A stretch of DNA of 39,156 bases, from assembly GCF_002979435.1 (NCBI RefSeq), contig NZ_PCOV01000016.1, forward strand, positions 1 to 39,156, given 5' to 3'. This document shows positions 16,471 through 24,325 of the stretch, in pieces (positions within the stretch are counted from its first letter, which is position 1; each line of letters opens with the position of its first letter). The stretch is from Microbacterium sp. MYb66 (GTDB lineage: Bacteria; Actinomycetota; Actinomycetes; Actinomycetales; Microbacteriaceae). The notes under the pieces were generated by a model. It was not told the DNA's origin and did no database searches. It saw only the letters and a list, made by a program, of their open reading frames with translations. The position numbers and the translations under genes are program-made.

Positions 16471-17493
16471 ATGACGTCGCAGATCGTGACGCGGCCGAAG
16501 ACCGTCGTGGTGGCCACCCCTCGGGGTGGTCGCCGCGGCGGCGGACGCTGGGTCCCCTTCCTCCTCCGGCGCATCGGCCGGATGCTCATCGCGATGTTCG
16601 TGATCGTGACGGCGGCGTTCGTCGTCCTCCGCGCCGCCGGGGGAGATCCCGTCCGCGCGGCCCTCGGTCCGACCGCACCGGCATCCGTCGTGGCGGAGCG
16701 CCGCGCACAGCTCGGACTCGATGATCCGCTCATCGTGCAGTTCTGGAACTACCTGACCGGCATCGTCTTCCACGGCGATCTCGGCGTCTCCCTGATCACC
16801 GGACGATCGGTGAACGAGCTGGTCGAGTTCCGGCTCCCCGCCACCGTGCAGCTCGCCGGCATCGCGTTCATCGTGATCCTCCTCATCGCGATCCCCCTGG
16901 GTCTCGCGATCGCGATCCTCACGGCCGGAAACCGACGTCGCCCGGTGGAGGTCGCCTTCACCTCGGTGACGGGCTTCTTCGCGGCTGTGCCGGAGTATCT
17001 GATCGGCGTCGCGCTGCTGACGCTGTTCGCGATCACGATCCCGCTCCTCCCGGTCGCGGGCATCAGCGGACCGCAGTCGTACATCCTCCCCGTGCTCGCA
17101 CTCGCACTCGGCGCGTCGGCCTCGCTGTCGCGCATCGCCCGAGTCGAGGCCCTCAACGTGCTCAGCGACGACTACATCCGCACCGCGCGCTCCAAGCGGC
17201 TCCCGGCCGCGATGGTGTACTTCCGGCACGCGCTTCCGAACATGCTCACCGCCACCCTGACCCTCGGCGGCGCCCTGCTCGCGACGATGATCGCCGGCAG
17301 CGTCCTGGTCGAGCGGGTGTTCAACTGGCCGGGCATGGGCAGCGCCTTCGTGCAGGCGATCATCACCAAGGACTACGGCATCGTCCAGGGACTGGCGATC
17401 GTCTACGCGGCGATCATCCTCGTCGTGAACCTGCTGGTGGATGTGGTCCTGGCCATCCTCGACCGTCGCACGACCATTCTGGAGACCGCATGA
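16471..17493 (+). CDS. ABC importer permease, DppB type
   Basis: 340-residue inner-membrane permease of the peptide/nickel importer family. The first membrane segment (about 32-52) is followed by the conserved GDPVRAALGPTAP periplasmic region, then further helices. The coupling loop (EAA motif) is around SDDYIRTARSKRLP. It forms a heterodimer channel with the permease half of the next protein. It starts 4 bases after the receptor gene's stop, and its own stop overlaps the next start (ATGA). Confidence 0.92.
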   Translation: MTSQIVTRPKTVVVATPRGGRRGGGRWVPFLLRRIGRMLIAMFVIVTAAFVVLRAAGGDPVRAALGPTAPASVVAERRAQLGLDDPLIVQFWNYLTGIVFHGDLGVSLITGRSVNELVEFRLPATVQLAGIAFIVILLIAIPLGLAIAILTAGNRRRPVEVAFTSVTGFFAAVPEYLIGVALLTLFAITIPLLPVAGISGPQSYILPVLALALGASASLSRIARVEALNVLSDDYIRTARSKRLPAAMVYFRHALPNMLTATLTLGGALLATMIAGSVLVERVFNWPGMGSAFVQAIITKDYGIVQGLAIVYAAIILVVNLLVDVVLAILDRRTTILETA

Positions 17494-19415
17494 CCTCCTC
17501 ACACCGGCGGCGTTCCTGGCTGCTGCAGTCGCCGATGGCGCTGATCTCGCTGACCTTCATCGCGCTCTTCGCGCTCCTCGCCGTGTTCGCCCCGATGCTG
17601 TGGGGCACGCAGGCCGAGACCCCGTCTCCCGCCGACCTCCTGCAGCCGCCGAGTGCCGAGCACCCCCTCGGCACCGATGCGCTCGGTCGCGATCTCCTGC
17701 TGCGCACGCTGGTCGCCACCCGCCTCTCGCTCGTGATGGCGCTGACCGCGACCGCCATGGGCGCGGTGGCCGGGCTCATCCTCGGTGCGCTGCCGGTCGT
17801 CGCCGGCCCTCGCGTGCAGCGGATGTTCGGCTCGGTCATCAACACCTGGCTCGCCTTCCCGGTGCTGCTGGTCGCGATGCTCACCGTGATCCTGCTCGGC
17901 ACCGGCTCCACGACGGCCGTGATCGCGCTCGCGCTGACCATGACGCCGTCGTTCGCCCGGCTCGCGCAGACGCTCTCCTCGCGCGTCGGCGGGTCGGAGT
18001 ACCTGGCCGCCGCCCGCCTGCTCGGGGTGTCGAAGACGCGTCAGTTCACCCGCTACATCCTTCCCAACATCGCCGAGCCCGTGATCGTCAACGTCACGAT
18101 CTCGATCGGCGGCGGACTCCTCGCCCTGTCGAGCCTCAGCTTCCTCGGCGTCGGCGTGCAGCCGCCTGAATACGACTGGGGCCGCCTGCTCAGCGAGGGA
18201 TTCGAGCAGGTCTACAGCCAGCCGTCCGCGATCGTCGGACCGGGAGTGATGGTCGTGCTCGCGGGCATCATGTTCGGCATGTTCGGCGAGGCGCTGGCCT
18301 CGCACATGCGCGGAAGGGGTCGGACCCGCACCCTCAGCGCCCGCGAGCTCGGCGATCCGGCCCGTGTCTCCTCGATCGAGGCGGTCGAGGAGACCACGGA
18401 CGCGGTCGAGCCGCTGCTCGACGTCGCCGGCCTCAGCGTCTCGTTCCCCGGCGAGCACGGCTGGGTGCGTCCGGTGCAGGACGTCTCTTTCCGCATCGCG
18501 CCGGGGGAGATCGTCGGCGTGGTCGGCGAATCCGGGAGCGGCAAGAGCGTCACGATGATGGCGATCGCGCAGCTCGCCCCCGCCGGCGCCGCGGTCAGTG
18601 CGCAGCGTCTCACCTTCGCGGGTGAGGAGCTGTCCGGTCTGTCCGGCGAGCGCGCGGCGAAGAAGCTCGGCACCCGGGTCGGCGTCGTGTTCCAGGACTC
18701 GCTCACCGCCCTCAACCCCGCCCTCCGGGTGGGAACGCAGCTCGCCGAGGTGCCGCGCGTGCATCAGAAGGCGACTCGCAGAGAAGCGGATGCCGCGGCC
18801 GTCGACGCGCTCGCGGCCGTGTCGATCAGCGACCCCGCGCGTCGCGCCAAGCAGTTCCCGCACGAGTTCTCGGGCGGTATGCGCCAGCGCGCGCTCATCG
18901 CGATGTCGCAGATCGGCAAGCCGCGGTTGATCATCGCCGACGAGCCCACCACTGCCCTCGACGTCACGGTGCAGCAGCGCGTGCTCGCCTTGCTCCGCCG
19001 CGAGTGCGAGGAGACCGGAGCTGCGGCGATCGTCGTGTCGCACGACATCGCCGTGCTCGCCGAGCTCTGCCAGCGCATCCTGGTGATGTACGGCGGCCGC
19101 ATCGTCGAGGACGTCGACGTCCGTCACCTCGCCGAGCCGGAGCGCCTGGCGCACCCGTACACCCGTGCACTGGCGGAGTCGCTGCCCGACCTCGACACCG
19201 ACCGCACGGCGCCGCTCGCGACGATCCCCGGCGAGCCGCCGGACCTCTCGCTGCCGGTGGTCGGCTGCGCTTTCGCGCCGCGCTGCGCGTTCGCCACCGA
19301 GATCTGCCGGACCGAGACCCCTCAGCTCGTCGCGCACGGTTCCGGCCGTGTGGCGTGCTGGCACCCGCAGGACGTCGGCGTGCATGAAGACGACTTCGCG
19401 AAGGCGGGTGCATGA
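17490..19415 (+). CDS. Fused ABC importer permease (DppC) and ATPase (DppD)
   Basis: 641 residues combining two subunits that are separate in Escherichia coli. Residues about 1-285 form a DppC-type permease (HPLGTDALGRDLL signature near 58-70, coupling loop around GSEYLAAARLLGVSK). After a linker, residues about 305-600 form an ATPase with Walker A GESGSGKS at 346-353, signature FSGGMRQR at 460-467 and Walker B LIIADEP at 480-486. The C-terminus has the oligopeptide-transporter tail with cysteines (GCAFAPRCAFATEIC). The frame is open throughout, so this is a real fusion; such fusions are known in actinobacteria. It overlaps its neighbours by 4 bases on both sides. Confidence 0.92.
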   Translation: MTSSHRRRSWLLQSPMALISLTFIALFALLAVFAPMLWGTQAETPSPADLLQPPSAEHPLGTDALGRDLLLRTLVATRLSLVMALTATAMGAVAGLILGALPVVAGPRVQRMFGSVINTWLAFPVLLVAMLTVILLGTGSTTAVIALALTMTPSFARLAQTLSSRVGGSEYLAAARLLGVSKTRQFTRYILPNIAEPVIVNVTISIGGGLLALSSLSFLGVGVQPPEYDWGRLLSEGFEQVYSQPSAIVGPGVMVVLAGIMFGMFGEALASHMRGRGRTRTLSARELGDPARVSSIEAVEETTDAVEPLLDVAGLSVSFPGEHGWVRPVQDVSFRIAPGEIVGVVGESGSGKSVTMMAIAQLAPAGAAVSAQRLTFAGEELSGLSGERAAKKLGTRVGVVFQDSLTALNPALRVGTQLAEVPRVHQKATRREADAAAVDALAAVSISDPARRAKQFPHEFSGGMRQRALIAMSQIGKPRLIIADEPTTALDVTVQQRVLALLRRECEETGAAAIVVSHDIAVLAELCQRILVMYGGRIVEDVDVRHLAEPERLAHPYTRALAESLPDLDTDRTAPLATIPGEPPDLSLPVVGCAFAPRCAFATEICRTETPQLVAHGSGRVACWHPQDVGVHEDDFAKAGA

Positions 19416-20215
19416 TGGCCGATCTCGTCATCGAGAACCTCGTGGTCACGTTCGGCCGCGGGCATCATGCCGTCAACGCGGTCGACGACGTGTCGCTCAC
19501 CGTTCCGCACGGGACGACGGTGGGCCTGGTGGGCGAGTCCGGTTCGGGCAAGTCCACGGTCGCCCGCACGGTCGCGGGCCTGCAGAAGCCGACGTCTGGT
19601 CGCATCCTGCTGGACGGCAAGGACCTCGCGGTCGGACGCCGTGACCGCCGGGCCCACGCTCGGGACGTGCAGATGATCTTCCAGGATCCGTACTCGTCGC
19701 TGAACCCGCGTATGTCGGTGGGGGAGACGCTGGATGAGGCGCTGGCCACACACGGCACCGGCAACGCCAGAGCACGCACCGCCGGCGTCAAGGAACTCCT
19801 CGAGCTGGTGCGGCTCAAGCCCGGCGTGTCGGAGCTGCATCCCTCGAGCCTGTCCGGCGGCATGCGTCAGCGCGTCGCGATCGCGCGGTGCCTCGCGGTG
19901 AAGCCGCGGCTGATCATCGCCGACGAGATCACCTCCGCCCTCGACGCCTCGGTGCAGGGCGCGGTGCTGAATCTGATGCGGGACCTGCAGCGGGAGCTGG
20001 AGCTGTCGGTGCTGTTCATCACGCACAACCTCGCCGCCGTGCGCTACATCGCCGACACCACGGCGGTGATGCGCAACGGCGAGATCGTGGAGCACGGCGA
20101 CGCCGATGCGATCGTCTCGAACCCCCAGCATCCCTACACCCAGGCGCTCGTGGCGGCCATCCCCCGCATCCAGAACGCCGGCACGGACAGCCTCCTCCAC
20201 TCGATCGGATCCTGA
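19412..20215 (+). CDS. ABC importer ATPase, DppF type
   Basis: 267-residue cytoplasmic ATPase that pairs with the ATPase half of the preceding fusion. Walker A is GESGSGKST (41-49), the signature LSGGMRQR (147-154) and Walker B LIIADEIT (167-174); the Pro usual after DE is replaced by Ile. The Q-loop is in MIFQDPYSSLNPRMSV. Two adjacent ATG codons (19412 and 19415) are possible starts. The C-terminal extension is shorter than in E. coli DppF and lacks its cysteine cluster. The next gene's ATG follows the stop with no gap. Confidence 0.92.
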   Translation: MMADLVIENLVVTFGRGHHAVNAVDDVSLTVPHGTTVGLVGESGSGKSTVARTVAGLQKPTSGRILLDGKDLAVGRRDRRAHARDVQMIFQDPYSSLNPRMSVGETLDEALATHGTGNARARTAGVKELLELVRLKPGVSELHPSSLSGGMRQRVAIARCLAVKPRLIIADEITSALDASVQGAVLNLMRDLQRELELSVLFITHNLAAVRYIADTTAVMRNGEIVEHGDADAIVSNPQHPYTQALVAAIPRIQNAGTDSLLHSIGS

Positions 20216-21400
20216 ATGCCCCTGCTCGACGACGCCCGCGCCCTGCTGCCCGAGCTCGTGGCCCTGCGCCGCGCCATCCATGCCGACCCCGAGCTCGGTC
20301 TCGAACTGCCGCGCACGCAGCGGCGGGTGCTCGACGCGCTGGCGCCGCTCGGGCTCGAGGTGGTCCTCGGCGCGGGCCTGAGCTCGATCGCCGCGGTCGT
20401 CCGCGGCGCCCATCCCGGACCGACCGTGCTGCTCCGCGCCGACATGGATGCCCTCCCCCTCACCGAGGACACGGGGCTCGACTACGCGGCATCCGGGGAG
20501 CGGATGCACGCCTGCGGTCATGACCTGCACGTCGCCGGCCTCGTCGGAGCCGCGCACCTGTTGGCCGACCGTCGTGACGAACTCCACGGCGACGTCCTGC
20601 TGATGTTCCAGCCCGGCGAGGAGCTCGGCGACGGTGCCAAGCGGATGCTGGCCGAGGGACTGCTCGAGACCACCGGTTCCCGACCTGTCGCGGCCTTCGG
20701 CATCCATGTGGTTCCGGGGGAGTACGGCATCTTCTCGACCCGTGCCGGCGCGCTCATGGCCGGCGCGATCGAGGTGGAGGTCACCATCACGGGAGCGGGA
20801 GGACATGCCTCCGCCCCGCACCTGACCCGGGACCCGGTGCCGGTGGCCGCCGAGCTCGTGAGCGCACTGCAGACGTTCGTCACCCGGCGGTTCGACGTGT
20901 TCGATCCGGTGGTGCTCAGTGTCACCCAGCTCCACGCGGGCGGGCCGGCCCGCAACATCATCTCGGACACCGCGTCGCTGGTCGCGTCGGTGCGGGTGCT
21001 CTCGCACGAGTCGAGCGCGCGCGTGCAGGAGGAGATCCCCGCCCTCGCGCGCGAGATCGCCGCAGCGCACGGCTGCACGGCCGAGGTCGAGGCGACCGTG
21101 CTGTGCGCGCCCACCGTGAACGACGCGAGTGCCGTCGAGCAGGTCCGCACCACGCTGCAGGGCCTGTTCGGCGAGGAGCGCGTCTGGGAGACGGCGAACC
21201 CCGTCATGGGCTCGGAGGACTTCTCGTTCGTGCTCGAGCAGGTGCCGGGGGCCTTCCTCTTCCTGCGGGCGACGCCGGCCGAGGTCGACCTCGAGACGGC
21301 GGCGCCGAACCACTCTCCGACGGTCGTGTTCGACGATGCGGTCCTCACCGATCAGGCTGCGGCGCTCGCGGCGTTCGCGCTCGAGACGCTCGCCGCCTGA
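20216..21400 (+). CDS. M20D amidohydrolase (N-acyl amino acid or conjugate hydrolase), copy 2
   Basis: 394-residue paralog of the M20D enzyme at 9507-10688. The key residues fall at the same numbers: RADMDAL, MHACGHDLHVAGL with C100 and H102, FQPGEELGDG with E135-E136, and NHSP near the end. Colinearity and shared blocks such as VFDPVVLSVT and SEDFSFVL show a duplication followed by clear divergence. It is the last gene of operon 2, so what the importer brings in is probably an amide substrate for it. Differences in the lid region between the copies suggest different acyl or amino acid preference. Confidence 0.92.
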   Translation: MPLLDDARALLPELVALRRAIHADPELGLELPRTQRRVLDALAPLGLEVVLGAGLSSIAAVVRGAHPGPTVLLRADMDALPLTEDTGLDYAASGERMHACGHDLHVAGLVGAAHLLADRRDELHGDVLLMFQPGEELGDGAKRMLAEGLLETTGSRPVAAFGIHVVPGEYGIFSTRAGALMAGAIEVEVTITGAGGHASAPHLTRDPVPVAAELVSALQTFVTRRFDVFDPVVLSVTQLHAGGPARNIISDTASLVASVRVLSHESSARVQEEIPALAREIAAAHGCTAEVEATVLCAPTVNDASAVEQVRTTLQGLFGEERVWETANPVMGSEDFSFVLEQVPGAFLFLRATPAEVDLETAAPNHSPTVVFDDAVLTDQAAALAAFALETLAA

Positions 21401-21414
21401 TCCACGGCCGGATC
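21399..21414. terminator. Weak hairpin between convergent M20D and S10 genes
   Basis: GATCC-ACGGCC-GGATC, a 5-bp stem in the only 21 bases separating the two convergent stop codons. It is weak. Transcripts from both sides probably overlap at their 3' ends. Confidence 0.25.
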
Positions 21415-21421
21415 GCGTCCC

Positions 21422-22813
21422 TCAGCGTGCGAGGAAGGCGCGGAGGTCGGCGTTCAGGCGCACAGCGACCGCGGGGTCGCTGTACATCATGTGTCCGGCG
21501 CGGTACCCGTGCGTCTCGGTGCGCTCGCGCGGCAGGCCCCAGTGCCGCAGCAGGTGGTCGGCCGCGCCGACGGTCGTGAGCGAGTCGTACACACCGGTGC
21601 CGATGAACAGCCGTCCGCGCGGTGTCTGCTTCATCCAGCGTGACAGCCGAGCCGGGTACGGGTAGGTGTGGAAGGGGGACGGGCGTCCGTATGCCGTGAA
21701 GGCGGCGCCGCCCTGCTCGTCCCAGTCCCAGTCGCGGCCCGCTTCCGGGTCGACCACGCGGTAGGCGTGCTCCGGCGCCGCACCGAAGACCTGGCGCAGC
21801 AGCTGCCTCAGGCCGGCCGTGTAGCGGGGGGAGAGCGCCACATCCGAGGGGTCGGAGTCGAGCTCGCCGAGTGCGCGGTCGGCGGCGGGAGCGACGTAGC
21901 GGCTGTCGGTCACGCCCAACGAGCGCCCGGGAAGCAGCCGCGAGCGGAACTCCTGCTTGCTCATCCACAGCCGTGCGCCGACCAGCTCGTCCGTCGGGAT
22001 TCCGATCATCGCCGACAGTCGCTCGGCGATCGCGGATCGTTCGTCGGCCGGCAGCAGGTCGCCCTGCAGCATCGCTGTCGCGAGGTCGCCGCGCGCGAAG
22101 TCGAGAGCAGCCTCGACCGCCTCCTCGACCGTGGCGTGCTCGCGGGAGCCCACGCCGTGATACCAGGCGGTCGCCGCCTTGTACGGCAGGTTCGCGAGCG
22201 CGCCGACGATGCTGCCGGGGCGGTCGAGCGTCTCCTGGATGTTCACCGCCTGACCCAGCAGCACGATGCCGCTGAGCGGCGCGGTGTCCATCCCGTGGCC
22301 CGAGGTCGCCAGGAACGCGGCACGCAGGGTGCCGTAGCTCTCGCCGAGGAAGAACTTCCTGGAGTCCCAGCGGCTGTGCCGGTCGACCCAGTCCGAGATC
22401 GCGGCCGCGATCGCGTCGGCATCCCCTTCGAGCGAGCGGAAGGCGGACACGTCCGCGTCGTCGGCGAAGGCGCCGAATCCGGTGCCGGGGGCGTCGAGGA
22501 ACACGAGGTCGGCGACGTCGAGGATCGTGGACGCGCTCTCCTCCAGTCCGTACGGCGGGTGGCCGTCGTCGTCGGGATCGGCCGGGATGCGCGCCCGGAC
22601 CGGCCCGATGCCGCTCAGGTGCAGGTAGATGGACGACACGCCCGGGCCGCCGTTGGTCAGGAACAGCACGGGGCGCTCCGGACCCTCGACGATGTAGCTG
22701 AACGCCGAGATCGTCCCCTGGACCGCGCCGCCGGAGCGTCGTAGCGGAAGCTCTTCGAGCCGGGCGACGTAGTCGAGCTCCCCGACGCGACCCGGGGCCT
22801 CGTGCACGATCAT
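21422..22813 (-). CDS. S10-family serine carboxypeptidase-like protein, copy 1
   Basis: 463-residue alpha/beta hydrolase of peptidase family S10. The oxyanion-hole motif is TNGGPGVSS, the nucleophile S159 in LGESYG, and the likely partners are D410 (GVYDSL) and H441 (RAGHMMYSD). S10 enzymes remove C-terminal residues from peptides at acidic pH and are normally secreted, yet no signal peptide or membrane segment is seen, so this one looks cytoplasmic. The true start is the ATG at 22813, overlapping the upstream paralog's stop by 4 bases. The same frame runs on upstream to 23845, but that part is a shadow of the other gene. Confidence 0.9.
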   Translation of the reverse strand: MIVHEAPGRVGELDYVARLEELPLRRSGGAVQGTISAFSYIVEGPERPVLFLTNGGPGVSSIYLHLSGIGPVRARIPADPDDDGHPPYGLEESASTILDVADLVFLDAPGTGFGAFADDADVSAFRSLEGDADAIAAAISDWVDRHSRWDSRKFFLGESYGTLRAAFLATSGHGMDTAPLSGIVLLGQAVNIQETLDRPGSIVGALANLPYKAATAWYHGVGSREHATVEEAVEAALDFARGDLATAMLQGDLLPADERSAIAERLSAMIGIPTDELVGARLWMSKQEFRSRLLPGRSLGVTDSRYVAPAADRALGELDSDPSDVALSPRYTAGLRQLLRQVFGAAPEHAYRVVDPEAGRDWDWDEQGGAAFTAYGRPSPFHTYPYPARLSRWMKQTPRGRLFIGTGVYDSLTTVGAADHLLRHWGLPRERTETHGYRAGHMMYSDPAVAVRLNADLRAFLAR

Positions 22814-24276
22814 CCGTGCGCGGTGGCGTCGCGGTAGAAGGCGTCGAGGTCGTGCTTCATCCGCGCCACCGCCTGCTCGTCCACGAAGGTCATGTGACCG
22901 GACTCGTAGAACGTGAAGCGGATGTTGGCGCGCAGGCTCGGAGCGAGGTACAGGTGCGCCACGTCGACCTCGGGTCCGAAGAAGGGGGTGGCCAGGTCGT
23001 AGTACCCGCCCATCACGAAGACCTGGAGGTTCGGGTTGCGCCGCACCGCCGCGGACAGGTCGATCGAGACGTCCGGCACCAGCTGCGGAGCGTCCACGCC
23101 CGGTGCCTTGTGCTTCCAGTCCCACGCGCGGGAGATCGGCATGTTGTGCAGGTGGCGGTAGTGCAGGTCGCTGGTGAAGCCGATGTCGTCCACGAGGTGT
23201 GCGCGGTACGTCGACAGGTGGGCGCTGTTCACTCCGGCGGTCGCGGCGTCGTCGGTGGCGGGGTCGTGCGAGCCGTTGCCGACCACGTACTGGTGCTCCG
23301 CGGTGAAGCGGGTGTCGAAGCGGCCGATCACGCGCCCTTCGTCGGCGAGCAGGGCGTAGCGGTACTGCTCCATCCCGATGCGGAAGTGGTGCTTCTTCAG
23401 GTACTCGGCATCGAGGCCGATCAGCGCGCTCAGGCGCTCGGCGACGGAGTCCTCGGTCTCCGTCGGCAGCAGATCGCCGCGCAGCAGGGCTTCGGCGAAC
23501 GGCCCCTGCGCGAACTCGCGGGCCTCGGCGAGGAAGGGCTCGAGCTCGGTGTGCGCGGTGCGGGCCTTGCCGTGGTACCACGCGGTCGCCGCGTACGAGG
23601 GGAGCAGGTTGATGTATTCGCGCGGTCCGCCGAGGTTGCTCTCGCCCCAGTTGAGCACGGTCGACAGGAGCACGACGCCGTTGAAGTCGAGGCCCTGGTT
23701 CTGCAGCCGGTGCACGAGCGACGCGGCGCGTGTGGTGCCGTACGACTCGCCGAACAGGAAGCGCGGGGCGTTCCAGTTGTTCGTGATCGTCAGCCAGCGG
23801 GTGATGGCCTTCGCGAACGCGTCGACGTCCTGATCCACGCCCCACAGCTCGGCCGGGGTCGCGTCGCCGAGGAGGCGCGAGTATCCCGTTCCCGGTGCGT
23901 CGATGAAGACGAGGTCGGACGCGGTGAGCAGGGTGTGCGGATTGTCGCCGGTGACGTACGGCGCCGGGGGCGTGGCCAGCGGGGTGTTCGTGGGGGTGCG
24001 CCGCGGTCCGAAGCCGCCGATGTTGAGCCAGAGGCTGGCGGAGCCGGGACCGCCGTTGAACAGGAACGTGATCGGGCGCACGGGGGCGCCCTCCTCGCGG
24101 TCGGCGACGTAGGAGGTGTAGAACACGCTGGCGAGCGGGCGGTGCTCGTCGTCGCGGACGATCACGGTTCCGGCGCCCGCGGTGTAGTCGAGCGTGCGTC
24201 CTCCGGCGGCGATGCGGTGGCGGCGCGAGGTGAACGTCTCGGTGTCGGGGGCGTCGGCGGGGGTCGGCTCGGTCAC
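22810..24276 (-). CDS. S10-family serine carboxypeptidase-like protein, copy 2
   Basis: 488 residues, tandem paralog of the downstream gene. Motifs are FNGGPGSAS (73-81), GESYG with S178, D427 (GGYYDLATPF) and H461 (YESGHMTFVD). No signal peptide is visible. The start is GTG at 24276 with GAGGGAGA just upstream. The 43-base gap to the RamB-like gene holds the 28-base palindrome with operator C, so this two-gene operon probably has its own promoter and belongs to the same regulon as the two catabolic operons. It could trim peptides or act as an acyl-amino acid hydrolase. Confidence 0.9.
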   Translation of the reverse strand: MTEPTPADAPDTETFTSRRHRIAAGGRTLDYTAGAGTVIVRDDEHRPLASVFYTSYVADREEGAPVRPITFLFNGGPGSASLWLNIGGFGPRRTPTNTPLATPPAPYVTGDNPHTLLTASDLVFIDAPGTGYSRLLGDATPAELWGVDQDVDAFAKAITRWLTITNNWNAPRFLFGESYGTTRAASLVHRLQNQGLDFNGVVLLSTVLNWGESNLGGPREYINLLPSYAATAWYHGKARTAHTELEPFLAEAREFAQGPFAEALLRGDLLPTETEDSVAERLSALIGLDAEYLKKHHFRIGMEQYRYALLADEGRVIGRFDTRFTAEHQYVVGNGSHDPATDDAATAGVNSAHLSTYRAHLVDDIGFTSDLHYRHLHNMPISRAWDWKHKAPGVDAPQLVPDVSIDLSAAVRRNPNLQVFVMGGYYDLATPFFGPEVDVAHLYLAPSLRANIRFTFYESGHMTFVDEQAVARMKHDLDAFYRDATAHG

Positions 24277-24297
24277 AGGTCTCCCTCGAGAATCAAT

Positions 24298-24325
24298 GAG
24301 TGAATTGAATATATCTTAATCACTC
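24298..24325. promoter_or_regulatory. Putative GntR-family operator, site C, within a 28-base palindrome
   Basis: The core AATTGAATATATCTTAAT (24303-24320) matches sites A and B. It is embedded in a longer dyad whose outer arms are GAGTGA (24298-24303) and TCACTC (24320-24325) and whose centre is ATATAT. On the minus strand TATATT could serve as the -10 of the S10 peptidase genes. The right arm runs into the last codons of the RamB-like gene. Confidence 0.6.

Noticed and set aside
21422..23845. A single 807-residue S10 protein read in one frame
   Set aside because: Only the part from 22813 onward is S10-like. The upstream part is an Arg-rich shadow of the second S10 gene, which lies in another frame and overlaps by 4 bases.
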